Source: Methylococcaceae bacterium
GTDB lineage: Bacteria; Pseudomonadota; Gammaproteobacteria; Methylococcales; Methylomonadaceae
Assembly (NCBI GenBank): GCA_030618325.1
Contig: JAUXDP010000034.1
Coordinates: forward strand, 1-16,624
Direction of reading: 5' to 3'
Length of the DNA: 16,624 nt
Shown here in pieces: positions 1-7,834 of the stretch. Position 1 is the stretch's first letter. The number at the start of each line of letters is the position of its first letter. Under the pieces are notes generated by a model. It was not told where the DNA came from, did no database searches, and saw only the letters and a list, made by a program, of their open reading frames with translations. The position numbers and the translations under genes were made by a program.

Positions 1-1
1 C

Positions 2-1159
2 CGCGGCTTTGGCCCGAGAGGACACTCTTATCCAAACAGGCTATATCTTAATAATGGCGATTTGACGTTTACCGATATATCACAATCAGCTGGCATAACG
101 GGGATTTATGTGGATAAAACCACTGGTCGCATTGCTAGTGACGGCGCATGTGCCGTTGGGTTTAGCGATTATAACAATGATAATTTACCAGATATTTTTG
201 TGGCAAACTGCAATGCATTTAAAGTGGATCAGGCAGGCATACTTTATGGCAATGATATAATTCGAGCAACACCCTTTAATTTATTTCGAAACAATGGAGA
301 TCAAACCTTTACCGATGTTGCATCAGAGGCAGGGTTGGGTGTTCTTGGATTCTGGATGGGCATTGCATTTGGAGATTTTGATAACGATGGCCATATCGAT
401 TTTTTTGCTACCAGCTCTGGAACAGCATCAGAATTCATGAATGTACATGAGTTGATGCATAACAATGGCGACGGTACTTTTACAAATATTACTGAGAGAA
501 ATTTAGCGAAAACCCCATTTTCCTGGGGAACCACCGCTGCTGATTTCGATAATGATGGTGATTTGGATTTATTTAAAGCGGGCTCACTTCCACCTTTCAA
601 CATCAGAGGTTCTGACGCCAGTCCGGGAGAATTTTTTCGTAATGAAGGCGAAAATGGATTTGTTGCTGATCTTGGTGCGACGGATATCGATTTAAGTGAT
701 GACTATGTCACCGGATTGGCTCAAGGAGATTTTAATGGCGATGGGTTTGCTGATATCGTAATCGTTCGATCAGCTTTTCAAATCAATCTTCCATCTTATT
801 ATGATTTCAGTTTCGATATCCCCAATGGTCAACCTGTATTACTTCAGAATAAGGGCAACAACAATGATTGGCTAACTGTGCAGCCTGTAGGCACTATAAG
901 TAACAGTATGGGTATTGGTACTCGAATCGAAGTATTCTCACCTAATAACCCTGATGCTACCCGACAGGTTCGGGAGGTTCGGGCAGGCAGCAGTTTTGCT
1001 TCATCAGAAAGCCCTTGGCCTACTTTCGGTCTTGGCTTAGGGCCAAATCCAGGTTATAACCTTAAAATTAGCTGGCCATCAGGACTGGTCGAAGAATTTC
1101 CTTCTGTGTCGACCGGGCAGATTTATGATGCAGTTGAAGGAAACGGCATACCGCAATGA
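2..1159 (+). CDS. FG-GAP/VCBS repeat protein with C-terminal ASPIC/UnbV domain, 5' end cut by window
   Basis: The frame is open from base 2, and residues before the first possible start (TTG at 62) already read as repeat sequence (NRLYLNNGDLTFTD), so the gene begins outside the window; 385 codons are visible. Calcium-binding-loop motifs of FG-GAP/VCBS beta-propeller blades are seen near residues 56-60 (DYNND), 125-130 and 181-186 (DFDNDG) and 243-248 (DFNGDG). Residues about 287-378 match an ASPIC/UnbV domain (NNNDWLTVQPVG, GIGTRIEV, REVRAGSSFASSES, FGLG, ISWPSG). Such CRTAC1-like proteins are normally secreted or surface-exposed and are thought to bind ligands or carbohydrate; the substrate here is unknown. 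The signal peptide is not visible because of the truncation. The gene converges with the barrel gene across a strong hairpin. Family assignment is firm, function is not. Confidence 0.9.
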   Translation, partial: RGFGPRGHSYPNRLYLNNGDLTFTDISQSAGITGIYVDKTTGRIASDGACAVGFSDYNNDNLPDIFVANCNAFKVDQAGILYGNDIIRATPFNLFRNNGDQTFTDVASEAGLGVLGFWMGIAFGDFDNDGHIDFFATSSGTASEFMNVHELMHNNGDGTFTNITERNLAKTPFSWGTTAADFDNDGDLDLFKAGSLPPFNIRGSDASPGEFFRNEGENGFVADLGATDIDLSDDYVTGLAQGDFNGDGFADIVIVRSAFQINLPSYYDFSFDIPNGQPVLLQNKGNNNDWLTVQPVGTISNSMGIGTRIEVFSPNNPDATRQVREVRAGSSFASSESPWPTFGLGLGPNPGYNLKISWPSGLVEEFPSVSTGQIYDAVEGNGIPQ

Positions 1160-1251
1160 TATTGGTAATCACCTGTTCATGATTTTTGGGTTTATGTGGT
1201 GTCAAAAATCTTGAAACTACTGAAATAGGTTTCGGTAGAGTGAATTTGAGG

Positions 1252-1276
1252 TTCTGGGGTTCAAAAAACCCCAGAA
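1252..1276. terminator. 10-bp hairpin between convergent genes
   Basis: TTCTGGGGTT and AACCCCAGAA pair perfectly around a 5-base CAAAA loop. The hairpin lies 93 bases after the FG-GAP gene and 17 bases past the stop of the minus-strand barrel gene, where a shared terminator would be expected. Neither side has a clean T-tract, so it may be a weak intrinsic terminator or a 3'-end stabiliser. Confidence 0.5.
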
Positions 1277-1292
1277 ACAAATATTGAATCTT

Positions 1293-2786
1293 TTAGTCTG
1301 AGAAAAAGGGTAGGGGATACTTATCCTCAAATCGATACGGTAAATTAATTCCGAAAACAAAATCCCCCGCTGCTTCTGTTAGTCCAAAAGCAACAAACGG
1401 CTCTACAAATAATGCCTTCGTCAATTTTATAGTAGAACTAAACTGTAGCGAACTAATATCTTGTGCTGAACCTGGAACCTCAAAACCATTAACTTCATCC
1501 CGCAGCACGGTAGATCCACTCAATGCGACTGCAACACTGACACGGTTATTCAGTGAGAAGCCGCCACCAAGAGAGTAAGAAATTTGATCACCTAAATCAA
1601 CCCCTCCAGCTGGCAGTCGTGCGGTATACCCAAGAGAACCAAAGAAAACGACCGGATCGATAGTCTTGGTTAGTGACATTCCAGCTCCGACACTCCAGAG
1701 TCCCGAACCTAATCTCCTTTTTTCATCACCGGTTGGAGCTTTGGCGTTTAGATTAATGGCAACGCCTGGGGTAGATCCGCTTTCATGCCAAGCGGTATAT
1801 CTGAGGGCCCCGCTAATATCCCCTATCCCTATATGATTATTATGATTTACTACCCTTTCCTGATTAACCGTAAATGGAGCAGAGTCGGTTTCTAGCTCAG
1901 TGTAGCTATATGGGAACGATAGGCTTAAGGCGAGATCGTCAGCGATGCCATAACTCACACTCAGATTAGTATCTACCGCCCGAGTAACTAAACTATTGCT
2001 AAGGGCTAAATTTTGATCTTTTTGACAAAACTCCGAACCCGCGTTGGGATTGAAACAGGCGGCGCGGTCGGTACTCTGTGCATAGCTTAGGCCAAATTCA
2101 ACCTCTAGCTCACCTCGTCTAAATAATACTTTTTGTCTTCTTAAGAAGGTATCTAATTGCCTCTGCATATCTGCAGCTTCTTCTTCGCGGCTCCCTTCGG
2201 CAATACCTCCTGTGTCCTTTTCGACGTGGGGGCCTTTTTCAGTAGGTACTTCATCAGGTGCTGCTGTTGCGATTTTGGTCTCAGAGGATGGGGCTTGCTG
2301 TAAAAGAGATTGCATCTGAGCCTTAAGAATTTCCACCTCTTGTAGAAGCTTCTCATATTCCTTTTTGGGGACCAATTGGTCCTTGCTATGATGAGTATTC
2401 ATATCAGCTAGGGTGGTTCGGGTCTTTGGGATTTTAGTAGACGTATTGGTCTGGGGGCGTTTCGCAAGCACTTCAATCACATGAGTCTTATCTGCTAGTC
2501 CTGCTGCAGCCAATCTCTTGACCGCTCGATCAAGATTTGACTGAGAAGAGAATGCTCCTGCGGCCACTGTGTAGCCTTCTTTATGAGAAATTAGCCTGGT
2601 GTCAAACTTTAGTTGGTGTAATTTACCGATTACTTTTTGAGCCTCTGCGCGAGTAGGGAAGGTTCCTAATTGAACCCCTTGCAGCTTATGTTGATTTTTG
2701 CCCGCAAAGGATGGCACCGAGGAACAAGAAATGGCGATGATACAGGCAACTTTAAGTAGATAAATTAAGTATTTTGGATGCATCAT
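1293..2786 (-). CDS. Outer-membrane beta-barrel protein with SPOR and coiled-coil regions, FapF-like exporter candidate
   Basis: Likely an outer-membrane channel exporting the Gly-Gly-leader repeat proteins of this locus (inference). The frame is open to an ATG at 2927, but that start has no ribosome site and puts 47 polar residues before the signal peptide, so I chose the ATG at 2786 (497 residues). Visible in order: signal peptide with SFA cleavage site near residue 28; SPOR-like domain about 37-107 (VQLGTFPTRAEAQKV, YTVAAGAFSSQSNLDRAVKRL); coiled coil about 139-164; an acidic linker and helix about 199-219; then a barrel about 224-487 with alternating strands and GIGDISGALRY, typical of the MetA-pathway/FapF barrel superfamily. 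Two cysteines (CFNPNAGSEFC) lie in the first barrel loop. FapF of Pseudomonas has the same coiled-coil-then-barrel plan; the SPOR domain would add peptidoglycan binding. It lies 193 bases downstream of the C39 gene (52 if the upstream start is used), probably in one operon. A general porin-like role remains possible. Confidence 0.8.
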   Translation of the reverse strand: MMHPKYLIYLLKVACIIAISCSSVPSFAGKNQHKLQGVQLGTFPTRAEAQKVIGKLHQLKFDTRLISHKEGYTVAAGAFSSQSNLDRAVKRLAAAGLADKTHVIEVLAKRPQTNTSTKIPKTRTTLADMNTHHSKDQLVPKKEYEKLLQEVEILKAQMQSLLQQAPSSETKIATAAPDEVPTEKGPHVEKDTGGIAEGSREEEAADMQRQLDTFLRRQKVLFRRGELEVEFGLSYAQSTDRAACFNPNAGSEFCQKDQNLALSNSLVTRAVDTNLSVSYGIADDLALSLSFPYSYTELETDSAPFTVNQERVVNHNNHIGIGDISGALRYTAWHESGSTPGVAINLNAKAPTGDEKRRLGSGLWSVGAGMSLTKTIDPVVFFGSLGYTARLPAGGVDLGDQISYSLGGGFSLNNRVSVAVALSGSTVLRDEVNGFEVPGSAQDISSLQFSSTIKLTKALFVEPFVAFGLTEAAGDFVFGINLPYRFEDKYPLPFFSD

Positions 2787-2979
2787 CGCTTGCTTCTTTC
2801 TGTGCTGCTGAGGTGAAGGAGTCACTGGTTTTATTCCTCGCTTGGGAATTACATCTTGCTTTATCGTAATTTTTCCTTGGTTGGAAGAGGGTGATGATAT
2901 TAAATAAAAATGTGAGGTATTATTCATATGCTTTTTATTATTATTGTGAGTTGATGAAAGTTACAAAACAATATAACAG

Positions 2980-3753
2980 TTAGCGGATTCCTGATCGTAG
3001 GGTTAAGTTAACGGTATGGTCTCGAAGGTTATTGACGCCCAAGAGAAGCCTACGAATGTCAGGCCGGACATAATCATCTGGTCGAGCCAGGGCTAAAGGA
3101 TAACTGAGAATATTTTCTTCTCCAGCTCTACCCAGTGCGAATACGATACCTCCATATTCTTCTTTGAAATGTACGACGCTCATGCGTAGGTTGCCTCGGC
3201 TAGGATCTGCCAGAAAAACCCGGTCCCCGGCAATGCCTCTTAATACCGCAAAATGGTGATAACCGAAGGGTTCGACATAGACGATAACGGGTGCCTTGAG
3301 CTGTCTAAGCTGCTCAACTGTTAACTTAAAGCCAGCTGCCTTATAGCCTTTTTGTTGAGCTGCATATTTCAGATCCAAGAGAGAAAATCCGCTTTTTTTC
3401 TTGCGCTTACGCTCCTCTTCTGTAAGCTTATCCGTCCGGATCTTGAGTATGTCGAGTATTTCTTGTTCAGAAATGTTCTCGCCAAAATAATAAGCAAGCA
3501 GTGTCGTTAAGGCTGCTGCACCGCACGAGGCGTCCAACTTCTGTTTAACGACATGTTGGTCGCGAAGTTCTTTCCATGTATGTCTCTTTACTGAGCTGGT
3601 TTTGGGAATGTCCGAAATATTCGGGGAGTAGTCTTCGGCTTTACTTATGTTGGCTAAAGTGGCTTGCAGGAGTAGTGCGCATCCAAGAAATTGTCCTGCT
3701 TGAATTATGCGGGAAGAAGGTATTGCCAAACCAAATGGTATTAGTAAATCCAT
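2980..3753 (-). CDS. Secreted stand-alone C39-family cysteine peptidase, FapD-like
   Basis: C39 peptidases cut leader peptides after Gly-Gly; usually they are fused to ABC exporters, but FapD of the amyloid system is a free periplasmic version. This 257-residue protein has a hydrophobic signal segment about residues 16-39 and no ATPase or transporter domain. Catalytic features are present: Q71 (oxyanion hole) and C77 in KQKLDASCGAAALTTLL, H167 in YHHFAVLRG, and D183 in FLADPSRGN; the SGFSLLDLKYAAQQKGY segment is also typical. The ATG is preceded by AAGG only a few bases away, and no other start fits. It lies 193 bases upstream of the chosen start of the barrel gene (52 upstream of that gene's longest ORF) and downstream of the 96-residue Gly-Gly peptide, the order seen for fapC-D-F. 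Likely role: periplasmic removal of the Gly-Gly leader from that peptide and from the six-repeat protein at 9232. Family assignment is strong; substrates are inferred. Confidence 0.9.
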   Translation of the reverse strand: MDLLIPFGLAIPSSRIIQAGQFLGCALLLQATLANISKAEDYSPNISDIPKTSSVKRHTWKELRDQHVVKQKLDASCGAAALTTLLAYYFGENISEQEILDILKIRTDKLTEEERKRKKKSGFSLLDLKYAAQQKGYKAAGFKLTVEQLRQLKAPVIVYVEPFGYHHFAVLRGIAGDRVFLADPSRGNLRMSVVHFKEEYGGIVFALGRAGEENILSYPLALARPDDYVRPDIRRLLLGVNNLRDHTVNLTLRSGIR

Positions 3754-4156
3754 GACCTTATACTAACATGAAACTTTATGGCCTTTTTTTGATTTTTTTT
3801 CTGGCAGTGCCGGCAACAAGAACTTTCTACGGGACCCTATTATGAGGAAGCTTTGAAGCCAATAGCAAATTATGTCTACTACTGTAGGTTTGGTGATTGT
3901 CGATTACGGGAATGTTGGGTATGTTTGAAATCTGGGCTTGTGCCTTACACTCTCAAAATAAGACTGAATATTGAACAGAGACTCAGGGCGACTAACCTAA
4001 ACAACCGCCAAGTAAGTAACTACCCCAGGGAATAAACGACGCGGAAAAGTACTGTGTAGTATATTCACTAGGATAGTTACCCCTCATTCGATAATTATCC
4101 TTCTATTCGAGATGGAACCATTGAATGAGAGTCCTGAAATAATTAGGTTGATTCGA
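3754..4156. other. 403-base intergenic stretch between substrate peptide and C39 gene
   Basis: No convincing large gene. The stretch holds a perfect 10-bp palindrome GATAATTATC (4090-4099), a T-rich run near 3784-3801 just upstream of the C39 gene, and one very short minus-strand ORF listed separately. The length suggests that the C39-barrel pair may have its own promoter, but I see no clear -35/-10 pair. Confidence 0.5.
3992..4087 (-). CDS. Possible 31-residue small ORF between substrate and peptidase genes
   Basis: An ATG-started frame of 31 residues (begins MRGNYPSEYTTQYF, ends YLLGGCLG) lies on the same strand as its neighbours, with AAGGA ten bases before the ATG. It contains a Gly-Gly followed by Cys near its end, but has no signal peptide and no recognised family. 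At this size it may be chance; it is recorded because of its position inside a putative operon. Confidence 0.15.
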   Translation of the reverse strand: MRGNYPSEYTTQYFSASFIPWGSYLLGGCLG

Positions 4157-4447
4157 TTAGAAACCAACAACACTCAGGAATTGAGCAGATGTTACTGGTA
4201 GTGCATTTGTAACTGTGAATACAGATACGTCACCGGTACCCGTTGCAAGGAAAGAACACAGTGCAACGCCAACGCCGCCATCAGCAGCACCAGTATTATC
4301 ACAAACTGATCCACCTTCAGTAGCGGCAAGTTCCATATTTTGGACAGGAGCAGCTTGGATATTGCCAAGAGCACGGAAATCTTCAGCCATAACAGAAGTT
4401 GATAACGCTATAGCTGCAACACCAGCCAATAAAGTTACTTTTTTCAT
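4157..4447 (-). CDS. Small secreted peptide with Gly-Gly leader and one paired-cysteine repeat
   Basis: 96 residues. The start is supported by AGGAG eight bases upstream (4456-4460). A classic Sec signal peptide (KKVTLLAGVAAIALSTSVMA) is followed by a 25-residue leader ending NMELAATEGG (residues 37-46), resembling the ELxxIxGG double-glycine leaders cut by C39 peptidases. The remaining 50 residues are one unit of the repeat found six times in the protein at 9232: C49 and C64 separated by small, Gly-rich residues, then VFTVTNALPVTSAQFLSV, matching the ANALPMVGLQFLQV type of that protein. No known family was recognised. It is the first of three minus-strand genes (peptide, C39 peptidase, barrel), so it is the obvious substrate of that pair. 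Likely fate: Sec export, leader removal, disulfide formation and outer-membrane export. An amyloid or fibre-subunit role is possible but unproven. Confidence 0.85.
   Translation of the reverse strand: MKKVTLLAGVAAIALSTSVMAEDFRALGNIQAAPVQNMELAATEGGSVCDNTGAADGGVGVALCSFLATGTGDVSVFTVTNALPVTSAQFLSVVGF
4160..4309 (-). repeat. Single copy of the paired-cysteine repeat, right after the Gly-Gly site
   Basis: Residues 47-96 of the 96-residue peptide align with each of the six units in the 520-residue protein: a Cys pair 15 residues apart (17-19 there), then N-A-L-P-V and Q-F-L-x-V. The mature peptide is essentially this unit alone. Confidence 0.75.
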
Positions 4448-4984
4448 TTTTTATTCTCCTAAATGTTTATAAAGAAATGAGAGTCATTTTTATTATTTCA
4501 CCCTCAAGTAAACTGAAGTTTTTCATTTAATATCGCCGTTTGTACAGGAATGTATATTTAGTGTTAGGGTTTGCACATTGAAAATGTAGCCCCAGCTTTA
4601 ACATCCATTCCCTTTTTAAGTACTGACTCAATTAACGGGAAACTTCAGCTAGCTAAATCCTAACATTCTGATAGAGTTGCATACAAATAAGTATCTGTGC
4701 AACCTATGAAATGGAAGCGTTATCTAACAATAAGTATTGGATGTAAAATCAATAACTTAGGATGTTATTAAAAATAAAAGTAAGCAATAGACTACATTAA
4801 TACCAGGGCAAGATTACAAATATACTGTAGAAGGTGACTGATTTTGAGATACAAGATGCGCCTTGAAATCTTAAGAAAAGATTAAATCAATGGCCTCCAG
4901 GCCCAGTTAGAATGGAGAATAAAGGTGGCGTAATGGACAGAAAAAACTAGGCACTTTTCTATAAATTAGTATTTCTAAGGGTGA
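4448..4984. other. Non-coding stretch upstream of the substrate peptide gene
   Basis: No ORF worth calling on either strand. The part next to the peptide gene (4460-4530) should hold its promoter; TTCAGT and TAATAA about 16 bases apart on the minus strand are a possible but weak -35/-10 pair. An imperfect dyad GTTGCA...TGCAAC lies near 4676-4703. The rest is AT-rich with no recognisable structure. Confidence 0.4.
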
Positions 4985-5152
4985 ATGAAATCGTGTTTGA
5001 TTGTTCAAATTTTCGGTCTAAGTAATCTTTGTAGTTGTAAGGCTTCATGGCAATATGAATATATTGAAGGTTGCATAACAGAAGGATGTTCCCTATCAAA
5101 GCAGTGTCTTGAAGGTCAGACTAGAGTAACTGCTGGCTTGTTAATTGCCTAA
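4985..5152 (+). CDS. Possible 55-residue cysteine-rich small ORF
   Basis: An ATG frame of 55 residues with six cysteines (starts MKSCLIVQIFGLSNLCSC; later GCITEGCSLSKQC). AAGGG precedes the ATG but only three bases away, closer than usual. The N-terminus is weakly hydrophobic but not a clean signal peptide. It faces the opposite way from its neighbours and ends just before the hairpin at 5167-5192. No family recognised; it may be a chance ORF. Confidence 0.2.
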   Translation: MKSCLIVQIFGLSNLCSCKASWQYEYIEGCITEGCSLSKQCLEGQTRVTAGLLIA

Positions 5153-5166
5153 ACTATTGGTAATTG

Positions 5167-5220
5167 AGGGCTGGTAATTACACACCAGCCCTTACCTTAC
5201 AAGCTCACTAAGGGCTTGTA
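5167..5220. terminator. Two adjacent hairpins downstream of the large PEP-CTERM gene
   Basis: AGGGCTGGT (5167-5175) pairs with ACCAGCCCT (5184-5192) across an 8-base loop, and TACAAGC (5198-5204) pairs with GCTTGTA (5214-5220) across 9 bases. They lie 22-75 bases beyond the stop of the minus-strand gene ending at 5242 and just after the small plus-strand ORF. There is no T-tract on either side, so termination is plausible but not certain. Confidence 0.4.
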
Positions 5221-5241
5221 GATCGGAATTTTGCTTCTTTC

Positions 5242-7161
5242 CTATCTTGATGGTCGAATCCTAACCCCCCAAATACCCAGCAGTGCGCTCATAAACAACC
5301 AAATGGCTGGCGGTATAGGTACAAAGGTTGCACGTACCGCCCACCTGGCCTCGGATAGTTCTACAATGCTACGTTTGAACAAGTGACCGTGTGGACCACC
5401 AAAGACAAACCCATTATCGATAATTTGCTCTGCCTGTATAAGATCAAAGAAGTCTCCAACTTCAGGCTTAAAAGCTTCAGCAGAATCATCGGGCAGTAAG
5501 ATATCATCTACCAATTTTATAAACAAACCCCCATTTAAGATGGCGATTTTGAAAACCTCCAATGTATCATATTCTATACCCTGAACGTTTCCGCCAATTT
5601 TGAAAGTGGTTATACCTGTTTCTGTTTGGGTGAAATTTCCATTAAATCTATTTGTCTCGGTATTATTTAATATATTGCCTTCTTCTAGTTCCCCACCAAT
5701 GAGCAAATTAGCTCCCTGAAGAGCTAATACGCTTTGGTTCGTAAAATTTGACTTTATTAAAATCTGTTTTCTCGTCTCCCCCTCGACTTTTTCATAAAGT
5801 TCAGGCAAATCGATAATGAAGGCTCCTGCATTTACAACCCCACCTGGACCAACTATAGATCCGCTGACCGCTTTGGCTCTAAAGACTGTGTTGTTAAACA
5901 AAACCGAGCCCCTAGATGCAGCAGAACCCGCAGCTGGTCCGTTTGCTAATATGATGCTTCCTTCTTCCCAGCTTGTATCATCTCCACCGGCTACTAGAAT
6001 TCGCTCACCCCGCACAACTTTAACCCCTTTCCCCTCTAATTTTAATCCACCGTTTGCTAGCAGGAGTGCTGGAGCTGCCGTTCCAGTAGTAGGGCCCTGC
6101 AAAACTCCATTGCGAAAAGTTGTCTTATTTGCCACCACCAAGGTTCCGCTACCCCCTAAAATGCTAAACCCACTACCATCTAGGGTCAATGTTTCTGTAT
6201 TGCTCACTGGTGCATTAAAGTTTGCTGTGGCTCCCCCTGTAATCGATGTATTGCGGACATTGTATATTCCTCCAATATTAGTTACTCCCAGGAAGCGACC
6301 GAATTCCACATTCTCCCCGGTAACGCTCGAACTCTCTAACAGCTCATGCACTCCACCCCCAAAATTAATTTTCCCTTGTTCTCCGGCTACAAAGGCTCCC
6401 GTACTAGTGCCGCCGCCGCTAAGCACCAACTCACCAACCTGCGTCCCCACAAAGCCGTGATTGTTCATTTTTGCGTTGATGGATACAATTTTGTCAGGAC
6501 TGCTCAAACTGGCAACGAAAGCGCCGCGATTGTCGAATTTACCACGTCCGCTTAGTAGCCCCATAGAACCCATATCCACTTTGGCAATGAACACCCCCCC
6601 TGTTTCATTTACGAATCCGGAGTCACCTGAAAAGGGCATGAGGAAGTTTCCTTTGTTCCAATTCGCTATCTGATCTGTACTATTAATTACTACCGCGCTA
6701 TCCTTAAACACCATAGCACCATTTCCTCCCAACTCTAATCCGCCAGATGCACGAATTGTTCCTGTACCTGACAGGGTGCCGCGTGTCCAGTTAAAGGTTT
6801 TATTGACATCCAAAGTATTGGCGTTAGTATTGAGTGTTCCTCCATTGAAGTTAAAGGCCTGGATGTCAAAATTTTGATCCAGATTAACTCCCCTAAAACC
6901 TGTGCGGTTAATGGTTGCATCATAATTTGTAATATTGGGATCACCATCGTCCCAATTGCTAGCAACGGACCAATTTCCACTCTGTAACCTGTCGCCCACC
7001 CAAATTAAGGATGCATCTGCGGCTTGAGCATTAGAGAAATGTAACCCAAGGTTTGCTGATAAAAGTAATACACTGATAAACAGGGTGATTTTTTTATTGG
7101 TATTTCGTTGAAAAAAGGTAACGGACAAATTCGGTTGACCTTGAAAAAAATTAATGAACAT
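5242..7161 (-). CDS. Large secreted beta-rich protein with PEP-CTERM/VPLPA-type sorting tail
   Basis: 639 residues from the ATG at 7161, chosen because GGGAGGT sits six bases upstream; the in-frame TTG at 7176 overlaps that ribosome site. The N-terminus has a signal peptide (ITLFISVLLLSANLGLHF, then SNAQA near residue 48). After it comes GNWSVASNWDDGDP, a motif typical of passenger regions of secreted beta-helix proteins. About 500 residues of Gly/Asn/Thr-rich short strands follow (repeated patterns such as GGLELGGNG, GLKLEGKG, LVVANKTTFRNG), suggesting a right-handed beta-helix. The C-terminus is a sorting tail: FVPIPPAIWLFMSALLG, a hydrophobic stretch, then Arg-rich RIRPSR. Such tails are cut by exosortase and the proteins go to the surface or matrix, usually in exopolysaccharide producers; no exosortase gene is in the window. 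It has almost no cysteines and no catalytic motif that I recognise. Confidence 0.85.
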   Translation of the reverse strand: MFINFFQGQPNLSVTFFQRNTNKKITLFISVLLLSANLGLHFSNAQAADASLIWVGDRLQSGNWSVASNWDDGDPNITNYDATINRTGFRGVNLDQNFDIQAFNFNGGTLNTNANTLDVNKTFNWTRGTLSGTGTIRASGGLELGGNGAMVFKDSAVVINSTDQIANWNKGNFLMPFSGDSGFVNETGGVFIAKVDMGSMGLLSGRGKFDNRGAFVASLSSPDKIVSINAKMNNHGFVGTQVGELVLSGGGTSTGAFVAGEQGKINFGGGVHELLESSSVTGENVEFGRFLGVTNIGGIYNVRNTSITGGATANFNAPVSNTETLTLDGSGFSILGGSGTLVVANKTTFRNGVLQGPTTGTAAPALLLANGGLKLEGKGVKVVRGERILVAGGDDTSWEEGSIILANGPAAGSAASRGSVLFNNTVFRAKAVSGSIVGPGGVVNAGAFIIDLPELYEKVEGETRKQILIKSNFTNQSVLALQGANLLIGGELEEGNILNNTETNRFNGNFTQTETGITTFKIGGNVQGIEYDTLEVFKIAILNGGLFIKLVDDILLPDDSAEAFKPEVGDFFDLIQAEQIIDNGFVFGGPHGHLFKRSIVELSEARWAVRATFVPIPPAIWLFMSALLGIWGVRIRPSR

Positions 7162-7167
7162 ATTTTT

Positions 7168-7174
7168 ACCTCCC
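7168..7174 (-). promoter_or_regulatory. Strong ribosome binding site fixing the start of the large PEP-CTERM gene
   Basis: The minus strand reads GGGAGGT, then six bases, then the ATG at 7161. An alternative upstream TTG start would lie inside this site, so the ATG is preferred. Confidence 0.8.
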
Positions 7175-7834
7175 AATCTTCATAAAAAGTAACGACTTTC
7201 TTACTATCCCTTCCCTTGGCTTTGATGAAAGAGACTTAATAACAAGGTCGTTATGAAATTACCCTATTCAGTTTGTTCAGTTACCTGGTTTTATTTGAGG
7301 AACCGAGCTAAAGAAGCTTTTTTTTGAGTGTCTGAATAGAGTTTTAGTATCCTCTTGATCATATGGAGTTTTGGTATTGTGAATACACTGTTTTGTGGGT
7401 TATTGTGTTGAAGTAAGGCCATGTTTTAATAATTATGTGGCGTACTTTGTGGGTTTTCCACAAAAAATAATGTATTCAGAATGCCGGAATTCAATGTGAG
7501 TAAGAGTATATTTAAAGCATCTAAAGTTTGATGCCTTGATTCTTCCCTCATTACAGAGAAAGTGATGATGAGGGTATTAAAAGCTGAATTTAAATGTATA
7601 AACACTCTTTCCATTTTTTCCAACCCGAATACAGAGTACCTTATCCAGGTACTGTATTCAATAGTTTGGAGGTTAAAGTCATTTATTGACAAATGATATG
7701 AATATTTCACTTATGTCATTAGATTAGCTGAGTGAAAACCTACCTAAAATGACCTGTGCTCAATTTACAATAAATTACTATGGACGTCATGTGATGTGGG
7801 GTGTGACGGTACAATAACTGTAATCTATTCGTAA
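7175..7834. other. 660-base stretch between the two PEP-CTERM genes, with two dyads
   Basis: A GTG-started 94-codon frame exists on the minus strand (7426-7710) but has no ribosome site, no recognised domain, and contains two strong hairpin sequences, so I do not call it. The stretch holds a perfect 7-bp hairpin TTTGTGG/CCACAAA (7446-7464) and the longer dyad at 7627-7659. The promoter of the large PEP-CTERM gene should lie at the left end. Confidence 0.4.
7627..7659. repeat. 13-bp inverted repeat with a 2-base bulge
   Basis: GAATACAGAGTACCT on the left pairs with AGGTACTGTATTC on the right, leaving AG bulged on the left arm and a 5-base TATCC loop. There is no T-tract. It could be an RNA hairpin, an operator dyad about 470 bases upstream of the large PEP-CTERM gene, or part of a small RNA. 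Confidence 0.6.

Noticed and set aside
2787..2927. 47-residue N-terminal extension of the barrel protein
   Set aside because: The start at 2927 has no ribosome site and would bury the signal peptide behind 47 polar residues; kept only as an alternative.
3853..4035. 60-codon plus-strand ORF with TTG start
   Set aside because: No ribosome site, no domain, unusual composition, and it overlaps the intergenic region of a minus-strand operon; probably chance.
5816..6460. 214-codon plus-strand ORF antisense to the large PEP-CTERM gene
   Set aside because: Pro/Thr-rich composition is the mirror of a Gly/Asn-rich coding strand; a shadow of the real gene.
7426..7710. 94-codon minus-strand ORF with GTG start
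   Set aside because: No ribosome site or recognised domain, and two strong hairpins lie inside it.
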